DNA from: Streptomyces violens
GTDB lineage: Bacteria > Actinomycetota > Actinomycetes > Streptomycetales > Streptomycetaceae
Reading direction: 5' to 3'
Assembly: GCF_000717745.1 (NCBI RefSeq)
Contig: NZ_JOBH01000005.1
Coordinates: forward strand, 1 to 64,000
Length of the DNA: 64,000 nucleotides
Made by a program: the position numbers and the translations under genes. Below are positions 17,055 to 25,480 of the stretch, one piece after another. The first letter of the stretch is position 1; every line of letters begins with the position of its first letter. The notes beneath the pieces were generated by a model. That model saw nothing but the letters and a program-made list of their open reading frames with translations, made no database searches and was not told the DNA's origin.

Positions 17055-17600
17055 GTGCAGCGTCATGGCCCCGGCGGGATGGCCGGTTTCCGTATGCGCG
17101 CCGCGGGCTTCGTCCTCCTTCTGGCGCACCTGTCGATCGTCTACTCGGTGATGCTGCGTCCACGCGCGGTGCCCTGGGTACCGGCCGCCAATCTCCGGCC
17201 CCTGGAGACGATCCGCGCCGCGCTGGCGCTGGGGCCGTGGGAGGCCGTGCACCAGCTGGGCGGCGCGGTGCTGCTGATGGCGCCGCTGGGCGTGCTGCTG
17301 CCGCTCGCGGGCGGCCGGCTGACCGCCTCGGCGCTGGGCTCCTTCACCCGTACCGTCTTCACGGGCGCGATGATCGCGTGCGCCGTCGCGGTGCTGCAGG
17401 GCACGGTGCCCGGGCGGGTGCCGGACGTGGACGTGGTGCTGCTGAACACGCTCGGGGTGGCGCTGGCACACCTGGTGATCGTCCCTGTGGTCAGGGCCCG
17501 GCTCCGCCGTCGGGAGTACGCGGGGGCGGGGCCGACCCCGACGATCCCCAGGGTCGGTCTCGCTCCGCAGGCCGACGCACTGTCCGGCTCGCGGACCTAG
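17055..17600 (+). CDS. VanZ-like membrane protein
   Basis: A 181-residue VanZ-like protein with about four hydrophobic helices; family-typical stretches are NLRPLETI and LLMAPLGVLLPLAGGR, with GRVPDVDVVLLNTLGVALAHL. VanZ-type proteins are linked to low-level teicoplanin resistance, but most homologues have no tested role. The start is uncertain: GTG 17055 is the longest frame, ATG 17079 and ATG 17091 are alternatives. It lies downstream of the afsQ operon on the same strand, 87 nt away, with no clear terminator between. Confidence 0.75.
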   Translation: MQRHGPGGMAGFRMRAAGFVLLLAHLSIVYSVMLRPRAVPWVPAANLRPLETIRAALALGPWEAVHQLGGAVLLMAPLGVLLPLAGGRLTASALGSFTRTVFTGAMIACAVAVLQGTVPGRVPDVDVVLLNTLGVALAHLVIVPVVRARLRRREYAGAGPTPTIPRVGLAPQADALSGSRT

Positions 17601-17660
17601 CGTGGAGTCATCGGGTCGCACCGGAAGCGGACCCGGAAACCGAGCAAGGAGTCGAGCCCC

Positions 17661-17864
17661 ATGGCCGCCGCACTGGTCCGCCCCCGCAACAACAGGATGA
17701 TCGCCGGAGTCTGCGCGGGCCTGGCCCGGCGCTTCGGCACGACCCCCACCACGATGCGCGTGATCTTCGTGCTGTCGTGTCTGCTGCCCGGCCCGCAGTT
17801 CCTCGTCTACCTCGCGCTGTGGATCTTTCTCCCGACGGAGAAGAAGTACAGCGAAGCCTGGTGA
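17661..17864 (+). CDS. PspC domain protein
   Basis: A 67-residue protein consisting of a single PspC domain: basic N-terminus RPRNNRMIAGVCAGLARRFG followed by one hydrophobic helix (VIFVLSCLLPGPQFLVYLALWIFL). PspC proteins belong to envelope-stress systems in other bacteria; this stand-alone version is typical of actinobacteria. AAGGAG (17646-17651) lies 9 nt before the ATG. Confidence 0.85.
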   Translation: MAAALVRPRNNRMIAGVCAGLARRFGTTPTTMRVIFVLSCLLPGPQFLVYLALWIFLPTEKKYSEAW

Positions 17865-17919
17865 TCCGCGCGCGGTCCGTCGCTTCGGCCGGCCGCGCGC
17901 CGCAGTACCCGGGCACAGC

Positions 17920-17959
17920 CGCGCCCCGGTCCGTACGGATGCGTACGGGCCGGGGCGCG
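17920..17959. terminator. Bidirectional terminator between pspC-like gene and a secreted protein gene
   Basis: Near-perfect 18-bp stem (17920-17937 with 17942-17959, one T-G pair) and a GATG loop, between two convergent stop codons. Confidence 0.8.
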
Positions 17960-17974
17960 GTGCGTGGCGGCGTC

Positions 17975-18244
17975 TCAGCCCCCGAGGGGGAGGCCGCCGC
18001 CCACGGCCTTGGTGATGCCGCCGGCGGGCAGCCCGCCGAGGAGGTTCCCCTTGGCGTTCGTCGTGCTCTTGCCGCCGTCGTCGGAGGACGGCGCGGCCTG
18101 GCCGGTGAGGCTCTGCAGCGGGCCGCTGGCGGCACCGGTGACCGGCTCGGCCACGGAAGCGGCGGAGGCGGTGCCGGCCGCGGTGGCGGCGAAGGCCGCT
18201 CCGAGGGCCGCGGCACCGATGATCTTGACGGTTCCCTGCTTCAT
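17975..18244 (-). CDS. Small secreted protein
   Basis: An 89-residue exported protein. Signal peptide MKQGTVKIIGAAALGAAFAATAAGTASA with an ASA cleavage site near residue 28; the mature 60 residues are rich in Gly, Ala, Ser and end GGGLPLGG. No cysteine and no known domain. Its layout resembles the exported protein at 11710-12132. The ATG is preceded by GAGGAC on the coding strand. Confidence 0.72.
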   Translation of the reverse strand: MKQGTVKIIGAAALGAAFAATAAGTASAASVAEPVTGAASGPLQSLTGQAAPSSDDGGKSTTNAKGNLLGGLPAGGITKAVGGGLPLGG

Positions 18245-18398
18245 CAACTTTTGTCCTCGTGACGGGGTTTTGTCCGGCCACTGGACGCTAAAGACATGAT
18301 CGCCCAAGCCGCAAACATCCCACATGCCCGGTTCGGCACCTCGGCGGACGGTCCGAACTCCCCGCCCCAGCACCTCACTCAGCGTCAGGACGCCCAGC

Positions 18399-19535
18399 TC
18401 ACACGGACCCTGCGACGCCCTTCGGGAAGAGCCATTCCGACTTCAGCTCGGCGTAACCGGGCTTGATCACGTCGTTGATCATGGCCAGACGTTCATCAAA
18501 AGGAAGGAACGCGCTCTTCATCCCATTGACGGTGAACCACTGCATGTCGTCGAACGTGTACTGGAACGTCTTGACCAGGTGCTCGAATTCGCGCGACATG
18601 CTCGTGCCGCTCATCAAGCGGTTGTCCGTGTTGACCGTGAGCCGGAACTGCAGCCGGCGCAGCAGCCCGATCGGGTGCTCGGCGTACGAACTGGCCGCGC
18701 CGGTCTGGAGGTTCGAGGTCGGGCACATCTCCAGCGGAATGCGCTTGTCGCGCACGTACGACGCCAGCCGGCCCAGCTTCACGCCGCCGTCGTCGTCGAC
18801 CTGGATGTCGTCGATGATCCGCACGCCGTGCCCGAGACGGTCGGCGCCGCACCACTGCAGCGCCTGCCAGATGGACGGCAGTCCGAACGCCTCGCCCGCG
18901 TGGATCGTGAAGTGGTTGTTCTCGCGCTTGAGGTACTCGAACGCGTCCAGGTGGCGGGTGGGCGGGTAGCCGGCCTCGGCGCCCGCGATGTCGAAGCCGA
19001 CCACGCCCAGGTCGCGGTAGCGGTTGGCGAGTTCGGCGATCTCCAGGGCGCGGGCGGCGTGCCGCATCGCGGTGAGCAGCGCGCCGACACGGATGCGGTG
19101 GCCGTTGGCGCGCGCCCGCCGCTCGCCCTCCCGGAAGCCCTCGTTGACCGCCTCGACGACCTCTTCGAGGGTCAGCCCCTTCTCCAGGTGCTGCTCGGGC
19201 GCGTACCGGATCTCGGCGTAGACGACGCCGTCGGCGGCCAGGTCCTCGGCGCACTCGGCGGCCACCCTGGCCAGCGCGTCGCGGGTCTGCATGACGGCGC
19301 AGGTGTGCGCGAAGGTCTCCAGGTAGCGCTCCAGCGAGCCGGAGTCGGCGGCCTCGCGGAACCAGATGCCGAGCTTCTCGGAATCCGTCTCGGGCAGGCC
19401 GTCGTACCCGGTCTCGCGGGCGAGTTCGACGATCGTGGCGGGACGCAGACCGCCGTCGAGGTGGTCGTGGAGCAGCACCTTCGGCGCGCGGCGGATCTGC
19501 TCTGCGGTCGGGAGATTGCTGGTCTGGCTCGTCAT
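18399..19535 (-). CDS. add: Adenosine deaminase
   Basis: Adenosine deaminase, 378 residues: hydrolytic deamination of (deoxy)adenosine to (deoxy)inosine, which PNP can then cleave. Zinc-binding HDHLDG near residue 24, HAGEAFG with the substrate-contacting Glu, DRLGHG and the late NTDN metal ligand segment are visible. ATG 19535 is chosen because a TACAGT -10 (complement of 19542-19547) lies 6 nt before it, directly downstream of the palindrome at 19552-19563; the longer open frame to 19889 would run through this promoter. The transcript is probably leaderless. Confidence 0.94.
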   Translation of the reverse strand: MTSQTSNLPTAEQIRRAPKVLLHDHLDGGLRPATIVELARETGYDGLPETDSEKLGIWFREAADSGSLERYLETFAHTCAVMQTRDALARVAAECAEDLAADGVVYAEIRYAPEQHLEKGLTLEEVVEAVNEGFREGERRARANGHRIRVGALLTAMRHAARALEIAELANRYRDLGVVGFDIAGAEAGYPPTRHLDAFEYLKRENNHFTIHAGEAFGLPSIWQALQWCGADRLGHGVRIIDDIQVDDDGGVKLGRLASYVRDKRIPLEMCPTSNLQTGAASSYAEHPIGLLRRLQFRLTVNTDNRLMSGTSMSREFEHLVKTFQYTFDDMQWFTVNGMKSAFLPFDERLAMINDVIKPGYAELKSEWLFPKGVAGSV

Positions 19536-19551
19536 TGCGGCACTGTAGCCC

Positions 19552-19563
19552 CTACGCGCGTAG
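19552..19563. promoter_or_regulatory. Nucleoside-regulon palindrome C, add promoter
   Basis: Third perfect copy of CTACGCGCGTAG. On the minus strand it ends 4 nt before the TACAGT -10 hexamer of the leaderless add gene, so it fills the promoter spacer as in deoC. Confidence 0.75.
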
Positions 19564-19702
19564 AACGCACTAGCGATTCGGCCCCTTATCGGCGGGCGCC
19601 GAGTCGCTTCCGTACGGCTCACGGCCGGGCCGGCCACCGATACGGAACAGTGACCCGTACACGGGGTGGGCCACCGACCCCCCGTCTGCCATCGTTCATC
19701 CC

Positions 19703-20473
19703 ATGGATGGGCAATCGTTGTCCGGGCGCACGGCCCGGCTGGGGAAACGACTGGGAGCGGGTACGGGACCGGCGGGCGACGCGGTGAACGCGGTCGCCCT
19801 CTTACTTCCCGAGGGCGGCGAGACGGGCACCGGGCGCCCCTCGCCGGTGGCCACGCTGACGGCCCGCGCGCTGGCCACGGGCCTGGCACGGGCCGGCCGC
19901 AGGGACGGGCTGACCACCCACGTCCTGCACTTCCGCTGCCGCGGCTGGAACGGGGACGCGGCCCACCCCGCGCAGGACGCGGAGTGGGCGGTGGCCGAGA
20001 TCGTCCGCCGCTACGGCGACGTCCCGGTCTGCCTGATCGGTACGGGCACGGGCGCCCGGGCAGCGCTCCTCGCCGCCGGCCACCCGGCGGTCAACTCCGT
20101 TCTGGGCATCGCCCCCTGGCTCCCGGCCGGCCCGGCCACCACCCCGCCCGACCCGGTCAAACAGCTCGTCGGCCGCCGCGTACTGCTCGTACACGGCACC
20201 AACGACGAACGCGTCGACCCCGACCTGTCCTACCGCTACGCCGAGCGCGCCAAGAAGATCAACCGCGACACCTGCCGCTTCGAGGTCCACTCCGACGGCC
20301 ACGGCCTCCACCAGCACCGCTCCGAAGTCCGCTCCCTCGCCGCCGACTTCGTCCTCGGCTCCCTCTTCCACCGCGCCTACTCCCGCCCCGTCCAGGACGC
20401 CATGGCCGCACCCCCACCCCTCGGCCTCCGCATGCCCCTGGCAGCGGGCTTCGGGGCGACACTGCGGGGGTGA
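19703..20473 (+). CDS. Degenerate alpha/beta hydrolase, TTA-containing
   Basis: A 256-residue protein with the alpha/beta-hydrolase layout: strand VCLIG then elbow, acid in [14 protein letters not shown], late His in SDGHGLHQH. The nucleophile elbow, normally GxSxG, reads GTGTGA: the catalytic Ser is replaced by Gly, so classical hydrolase activity is unlikely. Leu34 is encoded by TTA (19802-19804), the rare codon read by the bldA tRNA in Streptomyces; I found no other TTA codon in the genes I checked. This suggests expression tied to development. ATG 19703 is the first in-frame ATG. It is divergent from add, which has its own operator 140 nt away. Confidence 0.75.
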   Translation: MDGQSLSGRTARLGKRLGAGTGPAGDAVNAVALLLPEGGETGTGRPSPVATLTARALATGLARAGRRDGLTTHVLHFRCRGWNGDAAHPAQDAEWAVAEIVRRYGDVPVCLIGTGTGARAALLAAGHPAVNSVLGIAPWLPAGPATTPPDPVKQLVGRRVLLVHGTNDERVDPDLSYRYAERAKKINRDTCRFEVHSDGHGLHQHRSEVRSLAADFVLGSLFHRAYSRPVQDAMAAPPPLGLRMPLAAGFGATLRG

Positions 20474-20653
20474 GCCGGCTCCGGCCGGATTGTCAGTGGG
20501 GCGCGGTAGCTTCGGGAGCAGTGTGGCGGAGGTGGGGGAGGGGCCTCGTCACCGGGCTCCCGGGGCTTGCCCCTTGCGGGGAGAGGGAGGGGCCCTGCCA
20601 GGAAACATGCGAGCCGGGCCCCCACCACGACCGCCCCTCCCCCGCACCCACCC

Positions 20654-21619
20654 TCAATCCAGCAACTGCCCCCGCCGGCTCAGCAGGAACTTCTTGAATG
20701 CGGCCACCGGCGGGGTGTCCACATGGCCGTCCAGCCACGCGACGCCGATCTCGCGGACGGCGCGTGGGGCCGTGACGGTCAGTTCGACGACGCCCGGGCG
20801 CGGGACCGGCGGGGGTGGCAGCAGGGCGACGCCCAGACCCGCCGCGACCAGGCCGCGCAGCGTCTCGGCCTCCTCGCCCTCGAAGGCGACCTTCGGGGTG
20901 AAGCCGGCCTCGGCGCACAGCGCGTCGGTGATGCGGCGCAGCCCGAAGCCCGCTTCGAGGGTGACGAACAGCTCGTCGGCGGCCTCCGCGAGGCGGATGC
21001 GCTTGCGGGTGGCGAGGGGGTGGTCGTCGGGGACGACCAGGCGCAGCTTCTGTTCGTCCAGGCGGCGGGCGACCAGCTCGGGCGCGTCGGGGACCGGCGA
21101 GGTCAGGCAGAGGTCCAGGTCGCCCGCGCGGAGCCGGTCGAGCATGGCCTCGCCGTAGGTCTGTACGAGCTGGAAGCGGACCTTGGGGTGGTCGACGCGG
21201 AAGGTGCGCAGCAGGCCCGGTACGGTCTCGGAGCCGAGGGTGTGCAGGAAGCCAAAGGCGACCTTGCCGGCGGTCGGGTCGGCGTCGGCGCGTACGGACT
21301 CCGCGGCCCGTTCGATGTCGGTCAGGGCGCGCTCGACGGAGCCGAGGAAGGCGCGGCCCGCCGGGCTGAGGGAGAGCGTGCGGCCGTGCCGGGCGAAGAG
21401 CGCGACGCCCAGTTCCTCCTCCAGGCGGACGATGGCGCGGCTGAGGGTCGGCTGCGGCATGCCCAGTTCGTATGCGGCGCGCGTCACGTGTTCGTGCCTC
21501 GCCACCGCCTCGAACTGGGCGAGGCGGGGCGCGAGGGCCAGCGCCCAGGACGAATCAGGGATGTCTTTTCTGTTGCGAAGCTGCAACAGGGGCCGCTGTG
21601 AGCTGTGATCATGCCGCAT
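20654..21619 (-). CDS. LysR family transcriptional regulator
   Basis: LysR-type regulator, 321 residues from ATG 21619. A leader of about 25 residues precedes the winged helix-turn-helix (about 30-90, FEAVARHEHVTRAAYELGMPQPTLSRAI), then a periplasmic-binding-like effector domain (about 110-310). It is divergent from an MFS exporter gene, with only 63 nt between the starts. This is the classical arrangement for a LysR activator of a transporter. The two ATGC..GCAT palindromes at 21611-21655 are likely its operators. Confidence 0.88.
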   Translation of the reverse strand: MRHDHSSQRPLLQLRNRKDIPDSSWALALAPRLAQFEAVARHEHVTRAAYELGMPQPTLSRAIVRLEEELGVALFARHGRTLSLSPAGRAFLGSVERALTDIERAAESVRADADPTAGKVAFGFLHTLGSETVPGLLRTFRVDHPKVRFQLVQTYGEAMLDRLRAGDLDLCLTSPVPDAPELVARRLDEQKLRLVVPDDHPLATRKRIRLAEAADELFVTLEAGFGLRRITDALCAEAGFTPKVAFEGEEAETLRGLVAAGLGVALLPPPPVPRPGVVELTVTAPRAVREIGVAWLDGHVDTPPVAAFKKFLLSRRGQLLD

Positions 21620-21655
21620 GGCATCGATTATCGCGTTTCTATGCATTGGACGCAT
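21611..21655. promoter_or_regulatory. Putative LysR operators between lysR and the MFS gene
   Basis: Two inverted repeats with ATGC/GCAT arms: 21611-21624 (over the lysR start codon) and 21641-21655, the latter with T-N11-A spacing typical of LysR boxes. Their spacing of about 31 nt between centres is about three helical turns. No binding data; sequence pattern only. Confidence 0.4.
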
Positions 21656-21682
21656 GAAACGCGTCCGCCGTACGTTCGAGCC

Positions 21683-23002
21683 ATGCCTCCTGCTGATACC
21701 AGGGCGTCCGCCGAAACCCGCGCGGACGCCTCTGCCCTGTCGTCCACCACTGCCGATTCCGCCGCCACCGCTGCCGACCCCGAGGCCGGCAAGCTGCGGC
21801 CCGGGGGCCCCGGCTATCGCCGGATGAGCTTCGCCCTCTTCGCGTCCGGCATCTCCACCTTCGCCCTCCTGTACTCCACGCAGGCGCTGCTGCCCGCCAT
21901 CTCCGACGACCTCGGGGTGACGCCGGACCAGGCCAGCTGGACCGTGTCGGCGGCGACCTTCGGCCTTGCGCTCGCGGTGCTGCCGCTGAGCGCCTGTTCC
22001 GAGCGGTTCGGCCGCCGCACGATGATGACGGTCTCGCTGAGCGTCGCCGCCGTGATCGCGATGCTGGTGCCGTTCGCCCCCTCCCTCGGGGCGCTGATCG
22101 CGCTGCGCGCGCTCCAGGGTGTCGCGCTGGCCGGCGTCCCGGCCTCGGCGATGGCCTTCCTGGCGGAAGAGGTACGGGCCAAGGCGCTGGTCGCCGCGGT
22201 GGGGCTGTTCGTCGCGGGCAACAGCATCGGCGGCATGTCGGGCCGGATCGTGACCGGCTGGGTCGCGCAGGCGTGGGGCTGGCGGGCCGGGCTCGCCGCG
22301 GTCGGTGTGATGGCCGTGGTGTGCGCGGTGGCGTTCCGGGTGCTGGTGCCCAAGGCCCGGCACTTCGTACCGAAGGCGGTCGGCCCCAAGGCACTCGGCA
22401 GGACGATCCTCGGCCACCTCTCCGACCCGCTCCTCTGCCGTCTGTACGCCATCGGCGCGCTGTTCATGACGGTGTTCGGCGCGGTGTACACGGTGATCGG
22501 GTACCGCCTGGTCGGCGAGCCGTTCTCGCTGCCGCAGGGCATCGCGGGCTCGGTCTTCCTGGTGTACCTCGTCGGCACGGTCTCCTCGGCCGCGGCGGGC
22601 CGCCTGGTCGGCCGGCTGGGTCGGCGCGGGGCGCTCTACCTCGCCGTGGGCACCACGGCCGCTGGCCTGCTCCTCTCCCTCGCCGACGTCCTGATCCTCG
22701 TCGTCCTCGGCCTGGTACTGATCACCGCCGGCTTCTTCGCGGGCCACGCGGTGGCGTCCTCGGCGGTCAGCCGCACGGCCAAGACGGCCCGCGCGCAGGC
22801 GTCGGCGCTGTACCAGAGCGCGTACTACGTCGGCTCCAGCGTGGGCGGCGCGCTCGGCGCGGCCGCCTTCCACGCCGGCGGCTGGCCCGCCACGGTCGCC
22901 CTCGGCCTCCTGGCCATGGTCGCGGCGGCGTCGGTCACCCTGTACGCCACCCGCAAGGCGGTCGTGGAACAGCGCGTACTGCACATGCAGAAGGCCGCGT
23001 AA
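21683..23002 (+). CDS. MFS transporter
   Basis: Major facilitator transporter, 439 residues, about 12 hydrophobic helices after a hydrophilic N-terminus of about 45 residues. The loop 2-3 signature reads SERFGRRTMM, and VPASAMAFLAEEV matches the motif-C region of drug/sugar exporters of the YnfM/arabinose-efflux type. The substrate is unknown. ATG 21683 is used; the frame is open further into the lysR start. Control by the divergent LysR regulator is likely. Confidence 0.88.
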   Translation: MPPADTRASAETRADASALSSTTADSAATAADPEAGKLRPGGPGYRRMSFALFASGISTFALLYSTQALLPAISDDLGVTPDQASWTVSAATFGLALAVLPLSACSERFGRRTMMTVSLSVAAVIAMLVPFAPSLGALIALRALQGVALAGVPASAMAFLAEEVRAKALVAAVGLFVAGNSIGGMSGRIVTGWVAQAWGWRAGLAAVGVMAVVCAVAFRVLVPKARHFVPKAVGPKALGRTILGHLSDPLLCRLYAIGALFMTVFGAVYTVIGYRLVGEPFSLPQGIAGSVFLVYLVGTVSSAAAGRLVGRLGRRGALYLAVGTTAAGLLLSLADVLILVVLGLVLITAGFFAGHAVASSAVSRTAKTARAQASALYQSAYYVGSSVGGALGAAAFHAGGWPATVALGLLAMVAAASVTLYATRKAVVEQRVLHMQKAA

Positions 23003-23021
23003 GCGGCCCTGCCGAAAGCCC

Positions 23022-23064
23022 GAAGGGGCCGCCCCGCCACCTGTCCTGGCGGGACGGCCCCTTC
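23022..23064. terminator. Terminator between MFS gene and Uma2 gene
   Basis: Eighteen-position stem (23022-23039 with 23047-23064) with one C-A mismatch and a 7-nt loop, between convergent stop codons; T-containing tails on both sides. Confidence 0.85.
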
Positions 23065-23070
23065 GTCGTG

Positions 23071-23667
23071 TCAGTTCCCGCCGTAGGGGAAAAGGCCGGT
23101 GTCGATCGTGAGGCCGAAGGGTTCCGGGAGGTGGATCGCCTCGCCGAACTTCACCTTCTGGAGCTCCCGGTAGACGTCGCCCTGCGGCTCCCCGAAGAGC
23201 GTGACCGTCGGCCCGGGCGGGGCGAAGCGATCGATGAGGAGGTACAGCGGAACGGCTGCCTGCGCATAGGCAGCCGCCTTGTTGATCCGGTCGTAGCTCG
23301 CGTTGGACAGCGAAGTGACCTCGACGACCAGCTCGGCGGCTGTGAGCGGTACGGCGTTGCCCTCCTCCGCCTCGTCCACTGCCGCATGGGGGATCACGAC
23401 GAGGTCCGGGATGTAGAGGCGGCCGTACGGGGGATGTGCGACCCCGAGAGTCTCGTAGGCCCCCCAATCCGCAGGCAGCACTGTGTACATCAAGCGATGA
23501 AGTGTCTCGGCAATTCGGTTGTGCGGCGCAGCAGGCGGTGGTGACACAACGATGATCCCCTCGATGATCTCCACCTTGCTGCCCTCAGGCCAGTCCGACT
23601 CCTCCCAGAACCGGAGAAGGTCGTCCCAGTGCCGACCCGGATCGGGATCGACGGGGAGTGCACTCAT
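23071..23667 (-). CDS. Uma2 family (DUF820) putative restriction endonuclease
   Basis: A 198-residue Uma2 protein of the PD-(D/E)xK nuclease fold: KVEIIEGIIVVSPPP, H-N-RIAETL, then IPDLVVIP (catalytic Asp) and ELVVEVTS (Glu-x-x), with a Tyr/Asp-rich middle where the usual Lys lies near INKAAAYA. Uma2 genes are strongly expanded in Streptomyces and cyanobacteria without a defined role. A clear AAGGAG site precedes the ATG. No toxin-antitoxin or methylase partner is adjacent. Confidence 0.85.
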   Translation of the reverse strand: MSALPVDPDPGRHWDDLLRFWEESDWPEGSKVEIIEGIIVVSPPPAAPHNRIAETLHRLMYTVLPADWGAYETLGVAHPPYGRLYIPDLVVIPHAAVDEAEEGNAVPLTAAELVVEVTSLSNASYDRINKAAAYAQAAVPLYLLIDRFAPPGPTVTLFGEPQGDVYRELQKVKFGEAIHLPEPFGLTIDTGLFPYGGN

Positions 23668-23764
23668 GGCGGTCTCCTTACTCGGTGCGTCACCGATCCC
23701 AGCATGCCGAACAGGACCCGAACCGGTCCACTGATGCCGTTCACCCGTACGAGGAAACCGCAGG

Positions 23765-25042
23765 TCAGGCGATACGTTCCAGCACGACGGGGGGCGGCGT
23801 GGCGGGCGCGGCGTCGGGGGCGATCAGGACGCCACCGTCCAGGGCTTCGAGCGCGGCGGGGAGTCGGTCCGGGGTGTCCGTGTGGAGGGTGAGGAGGGGC
23901 TGGCCCGCCTGCACGGCGTCGCCGGGTTTGGCGTGGAGTTCGATGCCGGCGGCGGGCTGTACCGGGTCCTCCTTGCGGGCGCGGCCGGCGCCGAGGCGCC
24001 AGGCGGACAGGCCGATGGCGTAGGCGTCGAGGGTGGTGAGGATGCCGGAGGAGGACGCGTTGACGGTGTGCTGTTCGCGGGCCACGGGGAGCGGCGCGTC
24101 GGGGTCGCCGCCCTGGGCCTGGATCATGCGGCGCCAGTGGTCCATCGCGGAGCCGTCGGCGAGGGCCTTGGCCGGATCGGCGTCGCCCAGCCCCGCCGCG
24201 TCCAGCATCTCGCGGGCGAGGGCGAGGGTGAGTTCGACGACGTCCGCCGGGCCGCCGCCCGCGAGGACCTCGACCGACTCCCGGACCTCCAGCGCGTTGC
24301 CCGCGGTCAGGCCGAGGGGGGTGGCCATGTTGGTGAGGAGGGCGGTGGTGCGTACGCCGTGGTCGGTGCCCAGTTCGACCATGGTGGCGGCCAGTTCGCG
24401 GGCGTCGTCGAGGTTCTTCATGAAGGCGCCGGAGCCGACCTTGACGTCGAGGACGAGGGAGCCGGTGCCTTCGGCGATCTTCTTGGACATGATGGAGGAG
24501 GCGATCAGGGGGATCGACTCGACCGTGCCCGTGACGTCGCGGAGGGCGTAGAGCTTCTTGTCGGCGGGGGCGAGGCCGGCACCGGCCGCGCAGACGACCG
24601 AGCCGACGTCCCCGAGAATCGCCAGCATCTCGTCGTTGGTGAGATCGGCGCGCCAGCCGGGGATGGCTTCGAGCTTGTCCAGCGTGCCGCCGGTGTGGCC
24701 GAGGCCCCGGCCGGAAAGCTGGGGTACGGCGGCGCCGCAGGCCGCGACCAGCGGCGCCAGCGGGAGGGTGATCTTGTCGCCGACGCCGCCGGTGGAGTGC
24801 TTGTCGGCGGTGGGGCGGGAGAGGGAAGAGAAGTCCATCCGTTCGCCGGAATTGATCATTGCGGCGGTCCAGCGGGCGATCTCCTTGCGGTTCATGCCGT
24901 TGAGGAGGGTCGCCATGGCGAGGGACGACATCTGCTCGTCGGCGACCTCGCCGCGGGTGTACGCGTCGATGATCCAGTCGATCTGGTCGTCGGTCAGCTC
25001 GGCACGGTCGCGCTTGGCGCGGATGACGGAGATGGCGTCCAT
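23765..25042 (-). CDS. deoA: Thymidine phosphorylase
   Basis: Pyrimidine-nucleoside phosphorylase, 425 residues, converting thymidine or deoxyuridine to base and deoxyribose 1-phosphate. The family signature LSGRGLGHTGGTLDKLE (about residues 108-125), phosphate-binding KHSTGGVGDK and KVGSGAFMK are intact. It is the last gene of the nucleoside transporter operon; AAGGAG precedes ATG 25042, 14 nt after the cdd stop. The product feeds the mutase and DeoC encoded 15 kb away. Confidence 0.95.
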   Translation of the reverse strand: MDAISVIRAKRDRAELTDDQIDWIIDAYTRGEVADEQMSSLAMATLLNGMNRKEIARWTAAMINSGERMDFSSLSRPTADKHSTGGVGDKITLPLAPLVAACGAAVPQLSGRGLGHTGGTLDKLEAIPGWRADLTNDEMLAILGDVGSVVCAAGAGLAPADKKLYALRDVTGTVESIPLIASSIMSKKIAEGTGSLVLDVKVGSGAFMKNLDDARELAATMVELGTDHGVRTTALLTNMATPLGLTAGNALEVRESVEVLAGGGPADVVELTLALAREMLDAAGLGDADPAKALADGSAMDHWRRMIQAQGGDPDAPLPVAREQHTVNASSSGILTTLDAYAIGLSAWRLGAGRARKEDPVQPAAGIELHAKPGDAVQAGQPLLTLHTDTPDRLPAALEALDGGVLIAPDAAPATPPPVVLERIA

Positions 25043-25056
25043 CGGCTCTCCTTTGT

Positions 25057-25452
25057 TCAGCGGGACAGGTGTTCCGGGCCGAAGGCGTCCGGGAGGAGGT
25101 CGCTCAGGGGGCGGATGCCGGATTCCGTGTCGATCAGGAGGTCCGGGCCGCCGTGTTCGTACAGGAGCTGGCGGCAGCGGCCGCAGGGGATCAGGACCTT
25201 GCCGTACCGGTCCACGCACGCGAACGCGGTGAGCCGGCCGCCGCCGGTCGCGAACAGCTCGGAGATCAGGCCGCATTCGGCGCACAGGCCGAGGCCGTAG
25301 GAGGCGTTCTCCACGTTGCAGCCGGTGACGGTGCGGCCGTCGTCGACGAGCGCGGCCGCACCGACGGGATAGCCGGAGTAGGGCGCGTAGGCCCGGGACA
25401 TCGCGTCCCGGGCCCGTTCGCGCAGCTTCTCCCAGTCGGGAGCTTCGGTCAC
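25057..25452 (-). CDS. cdd: Cytidine deaminase
   Basis: Homotetrameric-type cytidine deaminase, 131 residues: substrate motif TGCNVENASYG, zinc ligand Cys in LCAECG (Glu as proton shuttle) and PCGRC. Deaminates (deoxy)cytidine to (deoxy)uridine for DeoA. It starts at GTG 25452, 28 nt after the permease stop, inside the transporter-salvage operon. A second, frameshifted cytidine deaminase gene lies at 43050-43474. Confidence 0.95.
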   Translation of the reverse strand: MTEAPDWEKLRERARDAMSRAYAPYSGYPVGAAALVDDGRTVTGCNVENASYGLGLCAECGLISELFATGGGRLTAFACVDRYGKVLIPCGRCRQLLYEHGGPDLLIDTESGIRPLSDLLPDAFGPEHLSR

Positions 25453-25480
25453 GTGCGCGAGCCCCCTCGCTGTACGTCGG

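Noticed and set aside
20654..23467. Very long open minus-strand frame covering lysR and antisense to the MFS gene
   Set aside because: Only the part from 21619 down has family sequence; the rest is a GC-bias frame shadow of the transporter gene.
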